Origin: Symbiodinium microadriaticum
Lineage: Eukaryota; Sar; Dinophyceae; Suessiales; Symbiodiniaceae
Assembly: GCA_001939145.1 (NCBI GenBank)
Contig: LSRX01000349.1
Span: 494,183-558,182 of the forward strand
Direction of reading: 5' to 3'
DNA: 64,000 nt
The position numbers were made by a program, and so were the translations under genes. Of this stretch, positions 42,886-54,754 are shown piece after piece; the first letter of the stretch is position 1, and each line of letters opens with the position of its first letter. Below the pieces are notes generated by a model that ran no database searches, was not told where the DNA came from, and saw only the letters and a program-made list of their open reading frames with translations.

Positions 42886-42965
42886 ATCTATAGTACATAC
42901 TTAGGCCTTAAAGGGTATAGGTACCTTATAAGGGTCAAGTATGTACTGTATGGGCACATGGAGCC
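42886..42965. mobile_element. Fold-back palindrome, singleton
   Basis: Arms TAGTACATACTTAGGCC and TCAAGTATGTACTGTATGG, with GGTATAGGTACCTTATAAGG between them. Confidence 0.5.
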
Positions 42966-43540
42966 TCAGGGCCTTAGGGTTAGATATTATCACAAGCACT
43001 AAACCCTGACCCGAAACCCCACACATTGTTACACCCCTAAACCCTAAACCCTAGCATGCTCTGCATGACTGCATGAGGCTGAATTCTTGAATTTATGAAT
43101 TTATAGCATGGATGGGCTTGTTCAAAGGTCGGGGATGCCCCCCTGCATGCATGGAGTTCGTAAGATGCATGCGATCCGTGGCTTGGCTGATAGGGGACAG
43201 CTTGGCAAAGTGAAGTGGAAGACGATGCCTGATCAACCTGATCAGCCCTGCTGGTGTGAGAAGACACCTAACGAGGACGAGTCTATTTGTCAGAGGTTTC
43301 AAGAAACCCACTGACAGATGGACCCTGAGGGCAGCGAACGGAGTTGTTTGGAATGTGGAGGTGTGCCAGACTCTCATGAGTGAAGTCAGTGTGCATGTGC
43401 AGATGCCTCGCATGCTTATGACGTGGAAGTTGAATTGGCTTTAAAGCTGTTTTCTTTTCTTTTCGACTGGTCAATGTGCTGGTTTTGGTAGCTCGTAAAT
43501 TCTACTAGCTCTTTTCGCCAACGTGCGTACGCGGTACTCG

Positions 43541-43582
43541 AATCCTCGCCTGGCTTGTCCTAGTCGTGAGTGCTGAAACCCC
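43541..43582 (+). repeat. Dispersed motif P, copy 9
   Basis: AATCCTCGCCTGGCTTGTCC, then TAGTCGTGAGTGCTGAAACC, then CCTAAACCCC. One of the best copies. Confidence 0.7.
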
Positions 43583-44352
43583 TAAACCCCTAAATCCTAA
43601 ACAAACCCCAAACATTGTTGCGAAAGCGTAAAACACTTCATGGGCATTTTTGCCATATCTTCAGGCGAGACAGGGATGGCCTACTTCCACCCAGACTCCT
43701 GCGATGAGGCCATCCCGTATGATGCATGGGAGTCGATATCGAAGCCCTTCTGCCTACACCCCTAAATGGTGCTTAGGGTTTGGGGTGGCGCTGCATTTGG
43801 GACTTTTGGATACCACTTTCGGATACTGCATCCCTACTGGAGAGCCTGTGTTGGTTTCTAGTAACCCGGCCGAAACCCTAAATCGATTGGTTCTAAACTT
43901 CTAAAGCTAGAGTCGGTGTACGAACCTGCTAAGACTGCTTCATGCTGTCAGTCGCAAGGCCTGCGCCAAGGCGCGCTGCCTTGCAGATGCGAGCTGTGCA
44001 GGTGGGGCTTGGGATGCTTCCGGGCTCGGGGCGAGAGGCCGTCAGGCTTCGTGCACTTCGGAAGCATGCGCTGGAAAGGAAGATTTGAAAGCGGGAAGCT
44101 GGAACTGGGCACCCGCAGATCTCTTGCGCAAGGCTGCGCGAAACTTGATCCTTGAAGCTCTTGCTCCGGCGGATACACGCCCAAAATCAAAAGCTCCATG
44201 GGTGCGCGAACAAAAGCAACAACACCCTAAGTCCTAAACGAACCTACGACCCCACATGAGCATTGATTGAGAAAGTTCAGGTGACATCAGGATGTGCTGG
44301 GTGAATCGACCTAGTGCATGTTCGTTAACAATGAACCAGTATCGAAAATTGA

Positions 44353-44393
44353 GACCTTGCTTGGCTTTGCCCGAGAGTGAGAGTCAGAAAATC
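44353..44393 (+). repeat. Dispersed motif P, copy 10
   Basis: GACCTTGCTTGGCTTTGCCC, then GAGAGTGAGAGTCAGAAAATC. Confidence 0.55.
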
Positions 44394-44454
44394 ATTGGTG
44401 GTGTAGCTGCAAGAAGGCGGGAACAGTCGCCGCAGGACAGGAATCGCATGCAGC

Positions 44455-44525
44455 GCACAGCAGCAGCTGAAGCAGAAGTAGCAGTAGTAGCCGTCGTCGT
44501 CGTAGTCGGCGTCGTCGTAGCATTG
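44455..44525 (+). repeat. AGC/GTA/GTC trinucleotide patch
   Basis: GCAGCAGCTGAAGCAG, then AGTAGCAGTAGTAG and GTCGTCGTCGTAGTC. Confidence 0.75.
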
Positions 44526-45004
44526 GCAGCGGCATCAACACCAAATGCTAAAGCATAAGGTATAACAGCAGGGGCATATAGGGCGTTAGCAAGAACAATG
44601 ACAACATAGAAGTGGGTGTCTCGTGTGCAGGAATGACAGTGGCCACCTTTGCCTTCGACTCGCGAAGGAGCGGCGTCCAGTCCGGTACAGTAGTTTCGCA
44701 TGCCACCAGATATTTTCGAAACAACAGTACCAGATGCGAGGCTATCCGAATGAAAATAGGAATAATACTAACAGCAACAACGACATTATGAAAAAGCTGA
44801 ATACTTGTAATGATTTAGGGTTTAGGGTTTGATACTACTAATACTACTGATACTACTGAACCTGCTGGAGCAGAGTCCACGAGCCAGTTGGCGCAGCAGA
44901 TTACGGTCGCATCTTGCATGTTAAGGCTGTGGAAGAAGTTGCTCGGATCATCTGTGGCCGAAGCATGCCGCATCTTCTCAATGCCTTTGGTGGGGTTAGG
45001 GCCG

Positions 45005-45112
45005 TTTAGGGTTTAGGTTTCTATTGTGCAAGGTTTAGGGTTTTAGGGTTTAGAAGTTTAGGGCTTTTTAGGGACCCCTAAACCCTAAACCCTAAACCCT
45101 AAACCCTAGGAC
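45005..45112 (+). repeat. Head-to-head telomere-like junction
   Basis: TTTAGGG-type units (45005-45073) switch at AGGGACCCCTAAA to four clean CCCTAAA units (45074-45110). The G-rich-then-C-rich order on one strand is that of a telomere-telomere fusion. Confidence 0.75.
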
Positions 45113-45235
45113 TATCCTGAAACCTAAGCTCCCAGCGTTTTGCGAAGGTGCTCGATTCGTTCGCAGCACGCGCCTCCCCAAAGACTTCAGGAGCCCCCGT
45201 GAACCAGGAGACTCCAGGAGCCCATAAGAACGTAT

Positions 45236-45347
45236 CCAGGGAGCCCAATACCCTTTTTTTTTTAAGGAATATAGCTTAGTTCATAAATCTGAAGCCCCCT
45301 TATAATTTAAGGTATATTCCTTGATAAAGGGGTATTGGGCTCCCTGG
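45236..45347. mobile_element. Fold-back element family A, copy 7
   Basis: CCAGGGAGCCCAATACCC and GGGTATTGGGCTCCCTGG are exact reverse complements. Both arms carry the same A-to-G change relative to other copies (GGGAGCCC rather than AGAGCCC), i.e. a compensated change. Confidence 0.85.
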
Positions 45348-45884
45348 GAACCGCAATCGTCCCCGGTAAACCCTAACCCCCTCCCTCCCACCCCCCATTG
45401 CAGGACGGCCGCCCTGAAATCCAGCGTGTCGGGCTTTACCGACTGGGAAGGTGCTGATTTCCGCTTGAAGGGGGGAGAAAATTGGGGTTTGGGGTTTTGG
45501 GGCTTAGGGTTTAGGGTTTGTTTGGGGCACCTTTGAGGGTTGTGTTTTTTCCTGTTGTGCTGTAGGGTTTGCTATTGCCTTATCGGGCTGTTGGCAGGGT
45601 TTAAGGGTTGTGGGATGTTCAGGTTTCAGGAATGGGCACGGGTACAAGAGTACGACAGGGTTGTACTCGTACGGGAATCAGGGATGTTCAGCGCCTGGAG
45701 CCCCGGATTAGTGATGGAGCGGGGCTCCGAAAACAGACTGCTGAATACAGGGGTCGGGGAAAGTGCCAAGCTCATTCCTTATTTAGGCTTGTTTAATGTG
45801 CTTATAGTATAGACTGTGTGACGTAACCAAAAACATTATTCTCATCATAAAAACCCCTATCCTCAAACCCGCCTAGACTCCATT

Positions 45885-46025
45885 AGAGGACCCGGTTAAA
45901 GACCCTAAAAGCAAAACCTTACAGCCCTAAACCCTAACCCCTAAACCCTTTCTGCCTCCCCTCAACCCTAAACTCTAAACCGCCCTATTTAAAACCTCAA
46001 CCCTCAAGCCCTAAACCCTAAACAT
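45885..46025 (+). repeat. C-rich telomere-like units
   Basis: Scattered CCCTAAACCC and CTCTAAACC. The interval 46.0-46.95 kb that follows has no recognisable gene. Confidence 0.65.
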
Positions 46026-46956
46026 CGCTGATTCCAGTTCTTATGGCCTCTATTTCATGCACTGAACTGTAGAGATTCAGTCTCGGAGCGCGTGGTGTCG
46101 GAGCCTATTTTCGGGGTTTTGAGTTTTTTGGGGTTCAGGGTTTCGGGATTTTCAGGAGGTAGCGATAGTAATTCGTAAATCAAAGCTGGGTTGCCTGTTT
46201 TTGCAGGAAGACTAGCAAGATGCCGCCATAGATACGTCGTCCCTTAAATTTCAATGGGTTCTACGATGTGGTTTGCTTAGTTACTTCAGGGATATTGGCG
46301 TTCCTTTCCTTCTGCATACAGAGTTGCTTGTGAGCCCGTTACTCAATAAGATGTTTCGAGGGTCATACGCCTCTTCAGAAATCTTGACCTGTGCAGCTCA
46401 GATGGTCGTTCTAGCATGGATAGCATGGATCCCACTTATTCGTCAAGATCTAGTTTTGGGTCCGGTATGTTCCTGGCAGAGAAACTTGTCAGGTGATTGC
46501 TAGGAGAGTTCGGAAGCGTTGGCTGCTAGCTAGTCTCCATACATCCCAAGCGTGGCATTCGTTTCTGTAGTTTGCTGCCTTCCTGCGCAGGCTACGAGTG
46601 CTTACGCAAAGCGACGTGGGTTCCGACATCAAGCGCTCAGCCGCTTGCCCCGTTCCTGGGCCCCTTGCTGCTTCTCGCCGGGCTAATATAGGGGCCGGAA
46701 CAATTGCCAACATTATTCATTAGTGCCTTCGGGCTCTTTCTTATTTTTTACATTGAACTACATAAAGCCCTAGTCTAACATATTTAACTATAGTGTACCC
46801 CCAAAGCCCGTGACCTTATGCCATATTCATTTTTGGTTGATGAAGGCCCCTGTATCAGCTTCGGACACGGCGTTTGGAGGCTCTGAGTCGGGACAGCCTT
46901 TGCGGTCCTGGGTCGGGAGAGCTGTTTCACCTGCAACTTCATCCTGGACCCCAAAC

Positions 46957-47064
46957 CCAGAGAGCCCAATACCCCTTAATTAAGGAATATACCTTAAATT
47001 ACAAGGGGCTTCATATTATGATTTAGGCTAGATTCCTTAATTAAGGGGTATTGGGCTGTCTGGG
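46957..47064. mobile_element. Fold-back element family A, copy 8
   Basis: CCAGAGAGCCCAATACCCCT, TAATTAAGGAATATACC, GGGGCTTCATATTATGATTT, then TTAATTAAGGGGTATTGGGC. Best-preserved copy with arms of about 35 bp. Confidence 0.85.
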
Positions 47065-48640
47065 AACCCCTATCATCCCCAAGCCGCGCCCGCGAACTTC
47101 AAAATAGCATGACAGTGCCGAGGCCAGAATTGTGAATCTAGAGCCCCACCTTTGCAAACCCCGAACCTCGAAAGCTCCTTGGACCCGAAAGCTTAAACAA
47201 AATCCTGAACCCTAACATTCTGCGAGGGTTTTGCAGTAGGCGAAAGCCCCTGCCGATCACCTGCTAGAGCCGGGAGACCTGCTTGAGGTGTACCGGTGCT
47301 GTCCTTCAAAGAGATATTTAGAATTTAGAGTTTATGGATTAAACAAGTGATCAAAAAGTGCAGGTAGCTTGGTGGGTTCCTATCAGATGACTGATGACGA
47401 GGATATAACGCATATCCCTTGTGGTCGCTGTATGGTGATGCTCTCTCCCTCTGTTTATTTACTTACTATACAAGTATTATCTAGGCATCTGTTTTCAATA
47501 AGGTCAACCTTGAGGTGAACAGCTTCGTAGCGGCTGAGCAGTTCTAGGAAATAGTGGACCCGAATACAGCAAGGTTAGGCCCCCAATAAACGCACCTAAG
47601 CAAAAGAGGGTTAGGCGGGTTTGGGCGGCCCTATGATAGCGATCCTACTCCCTTGCATTCTTCTGTGTTCTGAAGGGTTCTTATCAAGGATCTTCTTCGT
47701 GGAGTTTCACTCAATGTCCAAAATCTTGAGGATGCCCCTTCGCAGCCTGTCTCGCTTCGGAAAGCCGGAAGCAGACAAAGCAGCAGCATTGCGAGTCCTC
47801 GGCAAAACAGGCGCTTGAAGATGACCAATGTCAGCTCCCGGCCCAGAAAATTGTGAATCTACCGGTCACGAACTATTGTAACTATTGAAGAAGCTCGCCA
47901 TGATGCCCCTGAACTGGTGGTTTCAGACAGTCAGAGATCCTTCATTCCGGACCCCTAATAATCCCTAAAAAAAGCCCTGAACAGACCCAGGCCTTAGGAT
48001 GGTGAGGCCTAGGAGGCAAAAGCGCTTTCCATGTTTGCTCCAGGCTCCTCTATGCACATGTTTCTTAGGGTTGAGACAAACTTTCAGATTTCCCTATTTT
48101 TAACTTCAAGGCCTTCTTCTAATCCCTAGACTCTGACTCCCAAGCTTTGCCCAAAGCACTGTAGACTTTAGCCGGGGCAAGGGTTGGCCGGATGTGCAGA
48201 CGTATATTGACGAACATAGGGGCCTTAAAAATTAGAATAGGGTTTCAGGGTATGTTAGACTATCCTGATAACCATGTCCTCTAAGTTAGATGGATTTAGC
48301 TTTGAACTTGTTCGGGAAAGGGCGCCCTCTTTAAGCCTCGGCCTGCTTCCCTTTACTAAACTTAATTATTATGTGTTTGGAACATTGAGTAGTTTGCTGA
48401 TGCTTAAGTCTTTGTCGCTTTGCAGCAGCTTGCCGACGCGGCGTTGGCCATGGATTGCTGGCAGATGAGGGAGCTTGCTGCGGTTACAGGCAGGGCTTGT
48501 TGCCCGGGCTTGAGGCGTAAGCAAAGCCGCAAAGCATGCTTCGGGGTCTAGGGTTTAGAGCGTAGGGCAGCGAAGCAACTACAAGGCATCAGTACGCCTA
48601 AATGAGACCTTTTGACATCATGCAGTCCGGAAGAACGTGT
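47065..48640. other. Interval without a supported gene
   Basis: Complex sequence, short ORFs only, few telomere-like units. Confidence 0.4.
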
Positions 48641-48645
48641 AGGGC

Positions 48646-48647
<2 letters not shown>

Positions 48648-48697
<50 letters not shown>
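48648..48697 (+). repeat. (CTG)n microsatellite
   Basis: About 16 uninterrupted CTG triplets. The poly-Ala frame across it is not convincing as a gene. Confidence 0.9.
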
Positions 48698-49450
48698 GGA
48701 AGTCATGTCCGAACTTCAGTGGAAGTTCTGTCATGCCTGTAGTCCTTCATTTTCTCCGCCGGCGAAATTCAGGCAAGCCTACATCACAAACACCGAAACC
48801 TTGAAGCTTGAGTTGTACACCTAAACCGTAAGGTTGGTGACGGCTTTAATGGAGGTGCAGCAGATTGTCAACGAGCTGCCCCTTTGCGGGGTGAAACAAC
48901 CTCAACGTATACCCATCAAGACGGTCTCAAGCCCTACAGAATCCGCATAAACCCTGGAAATAATTAATCATAGTGAAGAATGCTTACATGCTTATATAGT
49001 CCGAAAGTGCCCTGTAGAACCTTGGGGTAGCAACCCTGCATAATGCAGCACTTTTGGAACCCTTTTTTTCAAACTCAAGATTTAATACTTTAGAAGCTTC
49101 ATCAATCCAATACAGACTCTATAGACCCTAAAATCTCTATGTTCAGGCTTTAGCCTGCCCTATGAGGCTCCCTGTGGACATGTTGCTGCAGAAAAAAAGG
49201 CCCCCAAAACAAAAAAAACTAAAGCCCTAAACCCTGAACCCTAAACCCTATTAGGCCCTAAACCCCCAATGCTATGTTCAGCGTTACAAGCCCTGCTTCC
49301 CTGGAGGTTACTGGCCAGCGGCTCAAGAGGCTCCGCCTCTTTCGTTCGACTTGTTTGGCGAAAGTCTGCTTCTGGTGTTCTCGGTTCTTTGAGGGTTGAG
49401 GGTTTCGGGTTTAGGGTTTAAGATTTTGGGGGTTGAGGGGGCGGGTTTTG

Positions 49451-49797
49451 GGGGAAAGTATGTTTCTGGTATTCTAGGAATTTGGAGGGTTTAGGGGTCG
49501 GGTTTTTGGGGAAAGTATGTTTCTGGTATTCTAGGTTTTTTGAGGGTTTAGGGGTCGGGTTTTGGGGAAAGTATGTTTCTGGTATTCTAGGAATTTTGAG
49601 GGGTTTAGGGGTCGGGTTTTGGGGAAAATGTGTTTCTGGTATTCTAGGTTTTTGGAGGGTTTAGGGGTCGGGTGTTGGGGAAAGTATGTTTCTGGTATTC
49701 TAGGTTTTTTGAGGGTTTAGGGGTCGGGTTTTTGGGGAAAGTATGTTTCTGGTATTCTAGGTTTTTGAGGGTTTAGGGGTCGGGTTTTTGGGGAATC
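49451..49797 (+). repeat. 57-bp minisatellite containing a G-rich telomere-like core
   Basis: Six copies. TGTTTCTGG recurs at 49461, 49519, 49574, 49631, 49687 and 49744 (spacing 55-58). Each unit is GGGGAAAGTATGTTTCTGG, then TATTCTAGGTTTTT, then GAGGGTTTAGGGGTCGGGTT. A diverged precursor copy is visible near 49365. One unit is 19 codons, so the array is open as a Gly-rich 19-residue repeat, probably by chance. Confidence 0.9.
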
Positions 49798-50908
49798 TTT
49801 TTGTTGTGCTACTATGAACTTGGGGTTTCCTCAGCTTTGGAAGTAGAAGATGTGAGTTTGGCGATGTTTAAAACCCTAAACTCTAAACCCTAACCGTAAG
49901 TTTAAAGTTTAGGATGTACCAGCAGTGGTGGGCCGGGGAGATCAGGGCCACTGGAGGGGTTTGGCTTGGGCGCCCGGGTGATGTGCGGTCCGGAAGTTGT
50001 AGCTTGAGAGAGCATATACATTTCGAGCCACCTGCGGTGGGACTATTACATGTTATTCACTGAAGTATTCCGCCCCAAGGTTATGAGACTTGGCAACGGC
50101 TTTCTGATGCTCAAGCCTGAACTGCTGAGCTTTGTCTTCAAGGTTTAGCAGTCGCAATCATTACAGCGACATCTACGAACCTCCTTGTAACACCCTACTA
50201 TTGCCTTTACAAACGCCTTGTCAAGAGGCTCTACACCTCATAGCCCTAAACCCTGAGCCAAAACCCTAAGCCCTCAAAAAATCCTAAACCCTGAACTCGT
50301 AGGCCCGGAATCCTAGGCCCTACGCCCCAAGCCCTGGTGAAGAGCCGATCCAAAGCCATAACCCCCAAAACCTAAGCACTGTGTATGCTTACCTTGTCTT
50401 GCAGTCAGGGAGATCCTTGAGGTACCCATGGCTCCTCCGAATTGGTGCTCCGACTGTATCATGGAGGAGAAGGGCCCTCAAACCAAAAGCTAGACCCTAA
50501 ACCCTTAAGCCGTCAAACACGTAAATCCTTAAGCGCTATAAACCCTTACATAAACCCTTTTGAAGAACCCTGTAACCTTGTCAGGTTGATCGGCCCTCCA
50601 GAAGGCCGCAAACTCCACTGCTGCAGCTGCTGCCTGGTTTTGAGATGCTTTATGGTGCTTTAGGGTGGTCTAAGGGGTTATGGTTTACGGTGGTTTCGGG
50701 TTGTGCCCGGTAGGGTGTAGTGCTTGTTGTCGGGCGTTTTGTTTTGAGAGTTTATACTGGCACGCAGCCAGAATGAGAGCCACACATCAACAAGCATCGA
50801 ACGGGTTGGCTTCCCAAGGCAGCCTGCGCAGTATGCAAAGATGCTACTGTATCCCCAACACCCCATTGCAGTTATTTAGGCCCCTGCATTATTGAGCCCT
50901 AGGACGCC

Positions 50909-50932
50909 AACAACAACAACAACAACACCAGC
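50909..50932 (+). repeat. (CAA)n microsatellite
   Basis: About seven CAA triplets. The preceding interval 49.8-50.9 kb holds degenerate CCCTAAA units near 50245-50340 and no recognisable gene. Confidence 0.8.
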
Positions 50933-51244
50933 ACCCTAAATCCTAAACGATATACCCTGAGCCGCCACAGTGTCGGAATCATCGTGCTCGAGCTTGTCAT
51001 GAACAAGCTGTTTGAGGTTTTGTCGCGCTCTAGAGTTCGAGGTTTCTCATGGTTTCGGTCATGCAAAGATTGTTCGCAAATTGCGGTGCGTTTTGAATTT
51101 TTTGTCGTTGTGTAACTAATTTTGTTCGACTCCCACTTCGGACGTATAAGCATCCTCGCAGGGTGGTTGCACGTATAAGCAAGGCTCTGAAGCTCTGAAT
51201 GGAGCTTCCGTACCCAAAAAAAGTCGCCCCAATGCATAAACCCC

Positions 51245-51293
51245 NNNNNNNNNNNNNNNNNNNNNNNNNNNNNNNNNNNNNNNNNNNNNNNNN
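51245..51293. other. Assembly gap (49 N)
   Basis: A run of N. The poly-X ORF across it is meaningless. Confidence 0.95.
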
Positions 51294-51337
51294 TCTCACG
51301 CGATGTCGGTGATCAGTTTTCGAGACCACAACTGGCC

Positions 51338-51435
51338 AGTTCTCTTAATGAGGGTCCCTTTTGAGGCCCCCCCAAAGATAGTACGGCACCCTTATAAAAG
51401 GACCCTCAAAAGGGGCCCCTTCTTCAGAGAACCCC
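51338..51435. mobile_element. Fold-back element family E, copy 2 (inverted)
   Basis: CAGTTCTCTTAATGAGGGTC and GGGGCCCCTTCTTCAGAGAA. The inner part CCAAAGATAGTACGGCACCC is the reverse complement of copy 1's centre. Confidence 0.7.
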
Positions 51436-51529
51436 CCCAACTAGGAAAGACGCATTGAAGCGCGAGTTTTTTACGGGCTTTTTTGGGATTTTCGGAAAGT
51501 CGGGGAACCACTTAGGCCCTGGTTGAGTT

Positions 51530-51640
51530 TTCAGGGGTTTAGGGTTCCAGGGTTTAGGGCTTTAGGGTTTTAGTGTAGGGTTTTAGGGTTCAGGGGTTTA
51601 GGGCTTAAGGTTTGGAGGTTTAGGGCTTCGGGTTTCATCA
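51530..51640 (+). repeat. G-rich telomere-like tract
   Basis: TTTAGGG/TTTTAGGG/TTCAGGG variants. Confidence 0.8.
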
Positions 51641-52127
51641 AGACTTGGTAGCTGAGTGTGTGCACTTTACACGTTGACACGTTTATGGACAGTACTCGCC
51701 CCTGGTCTAGGACATTTTCAGGCGGGTAGTTACCGTTGTAGGAGCCTTATGGAATCTATATTGCCCTAAACTCCCCACCTGTAGTTTCCGTTTAAAAAGT
51801 TGACACTAAGAAGAGCTCGAAGATTCTGAAACCCTTACTCAGGGCCTACCTGCAGCCGAAGAGACTTACCTGCTTGGGTTCCTTTTTATGGTTTCTATTT
51901 ATATATGAGGTCCTTAAGAAGGTCGGTCTTCTGGGCCACGGGTCGTGTTTGGGTGATGCCTGCTTTCAACTCCCTTGTGTGGTCTCGCGGGAGCATTATC
52001 AGCTAACGCCCTTTTTTCATTTTGTGGTCAGGCCCCAGATGAACCCCTATACAGTCCCTACAGAACTGAAAAAGAACTTTCTAAGCACCAAACAAACATG
52101 CATGCAAGAACCCGTGTAGGCCGCTAG

Positions 52128-52512
52128 GTCCTAAACCCCTAAAGCCGAAAACCCCGGGCCCTAAACCCTAAACCCTGAAGCCAAAACCCTAAACCCTAAG
52201 CCTTTAAACCCTAAACCCTTAAACCCTTAACCCTTAAACCCTAAACCCTTAAATACCCTTAAACCCTTAAGCCCTAAACCTAAGCCCTAAACCCCAAAGC
52301 CAAGACCCTAAACCCTAGTCCCTGCACCCTTAAACCCTAAACCTAAGCCCTAAACCAGAAAGCCAAAGCCCTAAACCCTGAACCCTACACAAACCCTTAA
52401 AACCCTAAACCCTTCAAAACTAAACCTTGACCCCTTAAACTCTTAAACCCTAAACCGAAACCCCTAAGCCAGCCCCTAAACCAGAAGGCCAAAACCCTAA
52501 ACTCTAGTCCTA
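52128..52512 (+). repeat. C-rich telomere-like tract
   Basis: CCCTAAACCCTTAAA variants. The phrase CCTAAGCCCTAAACC(C/A)(C/G)AAAGCCAA recurs near 52281, 52343 and 52467, indicating a higher-order repeat. Confidence 0.85.
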
Positions 52513-52606
52513 GGCCCCACATGATCGCTGCAATGCTGGCCTGGCGACTGCAGCTTAAGCTTTGAGCGAACAGCCCATCTGCTGAACTTCAAAGGGTGGT
52601 AGCTAG

Positions 52607-52660
52607 GGTTTAGGGTTTAGGGGTTTAGGGTTTAGGGGTTTGAGGGTTTAGTTTTTGAGG
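52607..52660 (+). repeat. G-rich telomere-like tract
   Basis: TTTAGGG/TTTAGGGG units, opposite in orientation to 52128-52512. Confidence 0.8.
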
Positions 52661-53032
52661 GCTTCATTGCGGTGCAGCTTCCCAGCTGATTCGCAGAGTC
52701 TGGGCACAAAGGGTTGATGCAGAGGGTGTTTATGGAGTATGTCGGTGTTGTTGCAGGGATTGTGAACCGGCTTTCAATTTCTTTGAAGGGCTTTTGTAGG
52801 GCCTGTAGGGTTTAGGCAGCGGGGTCGCAGCTGAATTAGATTGGTGTTTGGAGGCACACTGATGGACTATGAGGGGGGCATTGTTTCAATATGGTTCATT
52901 CAGTCATTCCTACCCCCCTATTATTATGCAGTCGACAACCTTCGATTGTCTTCTTTGTTCTTGTCGTCATCTTTGCTGTCGTCTTGATAGCTCCTGGTAG
53001 CTCCCATCGCGATAAGCAGAAACTCTACTATG

Positions 53033-53191
53033 GTTGATGATATAAATCCTGCATTACCCCGTAATAAGGAAAACACCATAATTCCCATAGTGTAGGGTCC
53101 TTAAGGTAACCCCTAAACCCTATACCGCCTATACTATAACTCCCATGGTTTACAGGGTCCTTGGGGTAGTGCAGGATTTATATCATCAACA
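53033..53191. mobile_element. Fold-back element family B, copy 5, with duplicated core
   Basis: The outer arms TTGATGATATAAATCCTGCA and TGCAGGATTTATATCATCAA are perfect. The internal segment is present twice (TAATTCCCATAGTGTAGGGT and TAACTCCCATGGTTTACAGG, each followed by GTCCTT-GGTA). The copies are separated by ACCCCTAAACCCTATA, so the element is about 160 bp instead of 100. Confidence 0.8.
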
Positions 53192-53199
53192 GCATTGCA

Positions 53200-54700
53200 G
53201 TGGGTTTCGGCCTGAAGATGGCCCGGGTTTTTTTAACACGGTTGTGGGATGATGTGAGCCCTTATAGAACTGGAACTGTGTACTTTGGGGCGCTTCTGAC
53301 TTATGAGTTGAGTCCTCAAAAAAGAGGTGAAAGTGTGCACTTTTTTTCGGGGGTGGGGGGGGTAATTATGAATTCAGCAACTAAGAGGAACAGCTGGGTT
53401 AGTTTATCAAGCTCTGCGTACAAACGTTGCTGCTTCCATGGTCTACATACATTCTAGTACAGCTGCATTCGGTAGAATCGCGCTAAGGGTTTAGGGTTAA
53501 CGGTTTGGCCTGAGCCACATCATCTACAGTACAGGCTTCATACCGTCACCGGCGGCAACCGCAGTGCAAGCTGCAGTGCAAGCAGTGTTCGTGACGGTGG
53601 TTGTCTCCTTCAGATCTTCAAACTCTGATGTAAAAGTGATCAGGAACCCAAGCCGGTCGAAAGGTAGGGTCGGAATAATTGGTAATCATCTACCTTCACG
53701 GCTTCTATCATATCCGCTGTACAAAGCGCCCCAAAACTCTAATATACTCAGGCTCTGACACTTGTAAACTCTTTTCGTCGGTTCTTCCATTGTCTGCGAC
53801 TGGCTTGCGGTCCATAGATTGAATGCCTGATGTCCTAGATCTCCAAAGCAGTGCATGGATCCTGACACTCGTCTAGTCGAGGCTTGAATGATGGATTTGG
53901 ATTGGAGCGTCGGAACTTGAATCCATGGTTCTCCTTGGTTTAGGTTTTAGGGTTTAGGGAGCTCTCCTGACCTTCGCCAAAAAGCAATCAAACCATCGTG
54001 CGGATGATCTGCAGGTGATACGCCAACACTGCCAGTCTGCAGCCTGGCTGATTTTACACCTCATGAGCCAAAGCAATGTAATAAGGAATATGATCCTAAA
54101 CCCCCTAGTTCTTCTTCTTCTTGAACTGGTTTCTTAGTAAGGAGCCTGTTTCATTGCGGGTTAAACTAGCTTGGAGGCTCCCCGAGCAAGCTGCTACACT
54201 AGCTGCGAGCATCTGCCGCCATGTGCAGGATAGAAGCTTGAATAACCAGTCTTATAAGTATACCGATATATACCCTAGCACCGCTTTCTAAGTCTTGAGG
54301 CTTCATGTTGAGATGGTGAAGCAGTCAGTTCTCAATGGAATCCTCCCGCAAGAGCTGTTGCCTCTTCAGGAGACTGCGTGGATCTGAGACCACCTTACGT
54401 CGTGCCTTTCCGCACGTGGCTTGGCAAGTTTTGTCCGGAGTTGTTCAGATCTCTGGCTTTTGCACTTTGATTTGCTGCGTGGTGGTTGGGGCAGAAGTGA
54501 GCCTTCCACAAACCCTGATACCCTAGCCCTGAACTCTACACCCGAACAGAGGGTTTTGTTTTTTTATAAAAGCCCTCTTTATATACCCAAACCCTGAACT
54601 CTAAACCCATTATAACCCCTAAACCCTATAACCTTGAACTCTACACCCGACACCCCAGGAGCGAGTGACGCGTACAGGATGAAGCACTTGCCAAAGACGC
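53200..54700. other. Interval without a supported gene
   Basis: A frame at 53200-53457 starts plausibly (MGFGLKMARVFLTRLWDDVS) but decays into low complexity. No other candidate. Confidence 0.35.
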
Positions 54701-54754
54701 CTGGCGACAAATGATTGGGTAAGATATCAGTAGCGGTAGGAAAAGCAGAAGCAG

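Larger units (their letters stand above)
43590..45000. other. Interval without a supported gene
   Basis: Holds motif P copy 10 and an AGC/GTC trinucleotide patch (44455-44525). ORFs overlap on both strands and none is recognised. Confidence 0.4.

Noticed and set aside
49451-49797. CRISPR-like direct repeats
   Set aside because: Units are contiguous and similar over their whole length with no unique spacers; this is a minisatellite in a eukaryotic context.
50260-50285. Possible reverse-strand DinoSL relic (CCTGAGCCAAAACC)
   Set aside because: Only about 10 bases match and they continue into CCCTAAG repeat; the TGGCTACGG part is missing.
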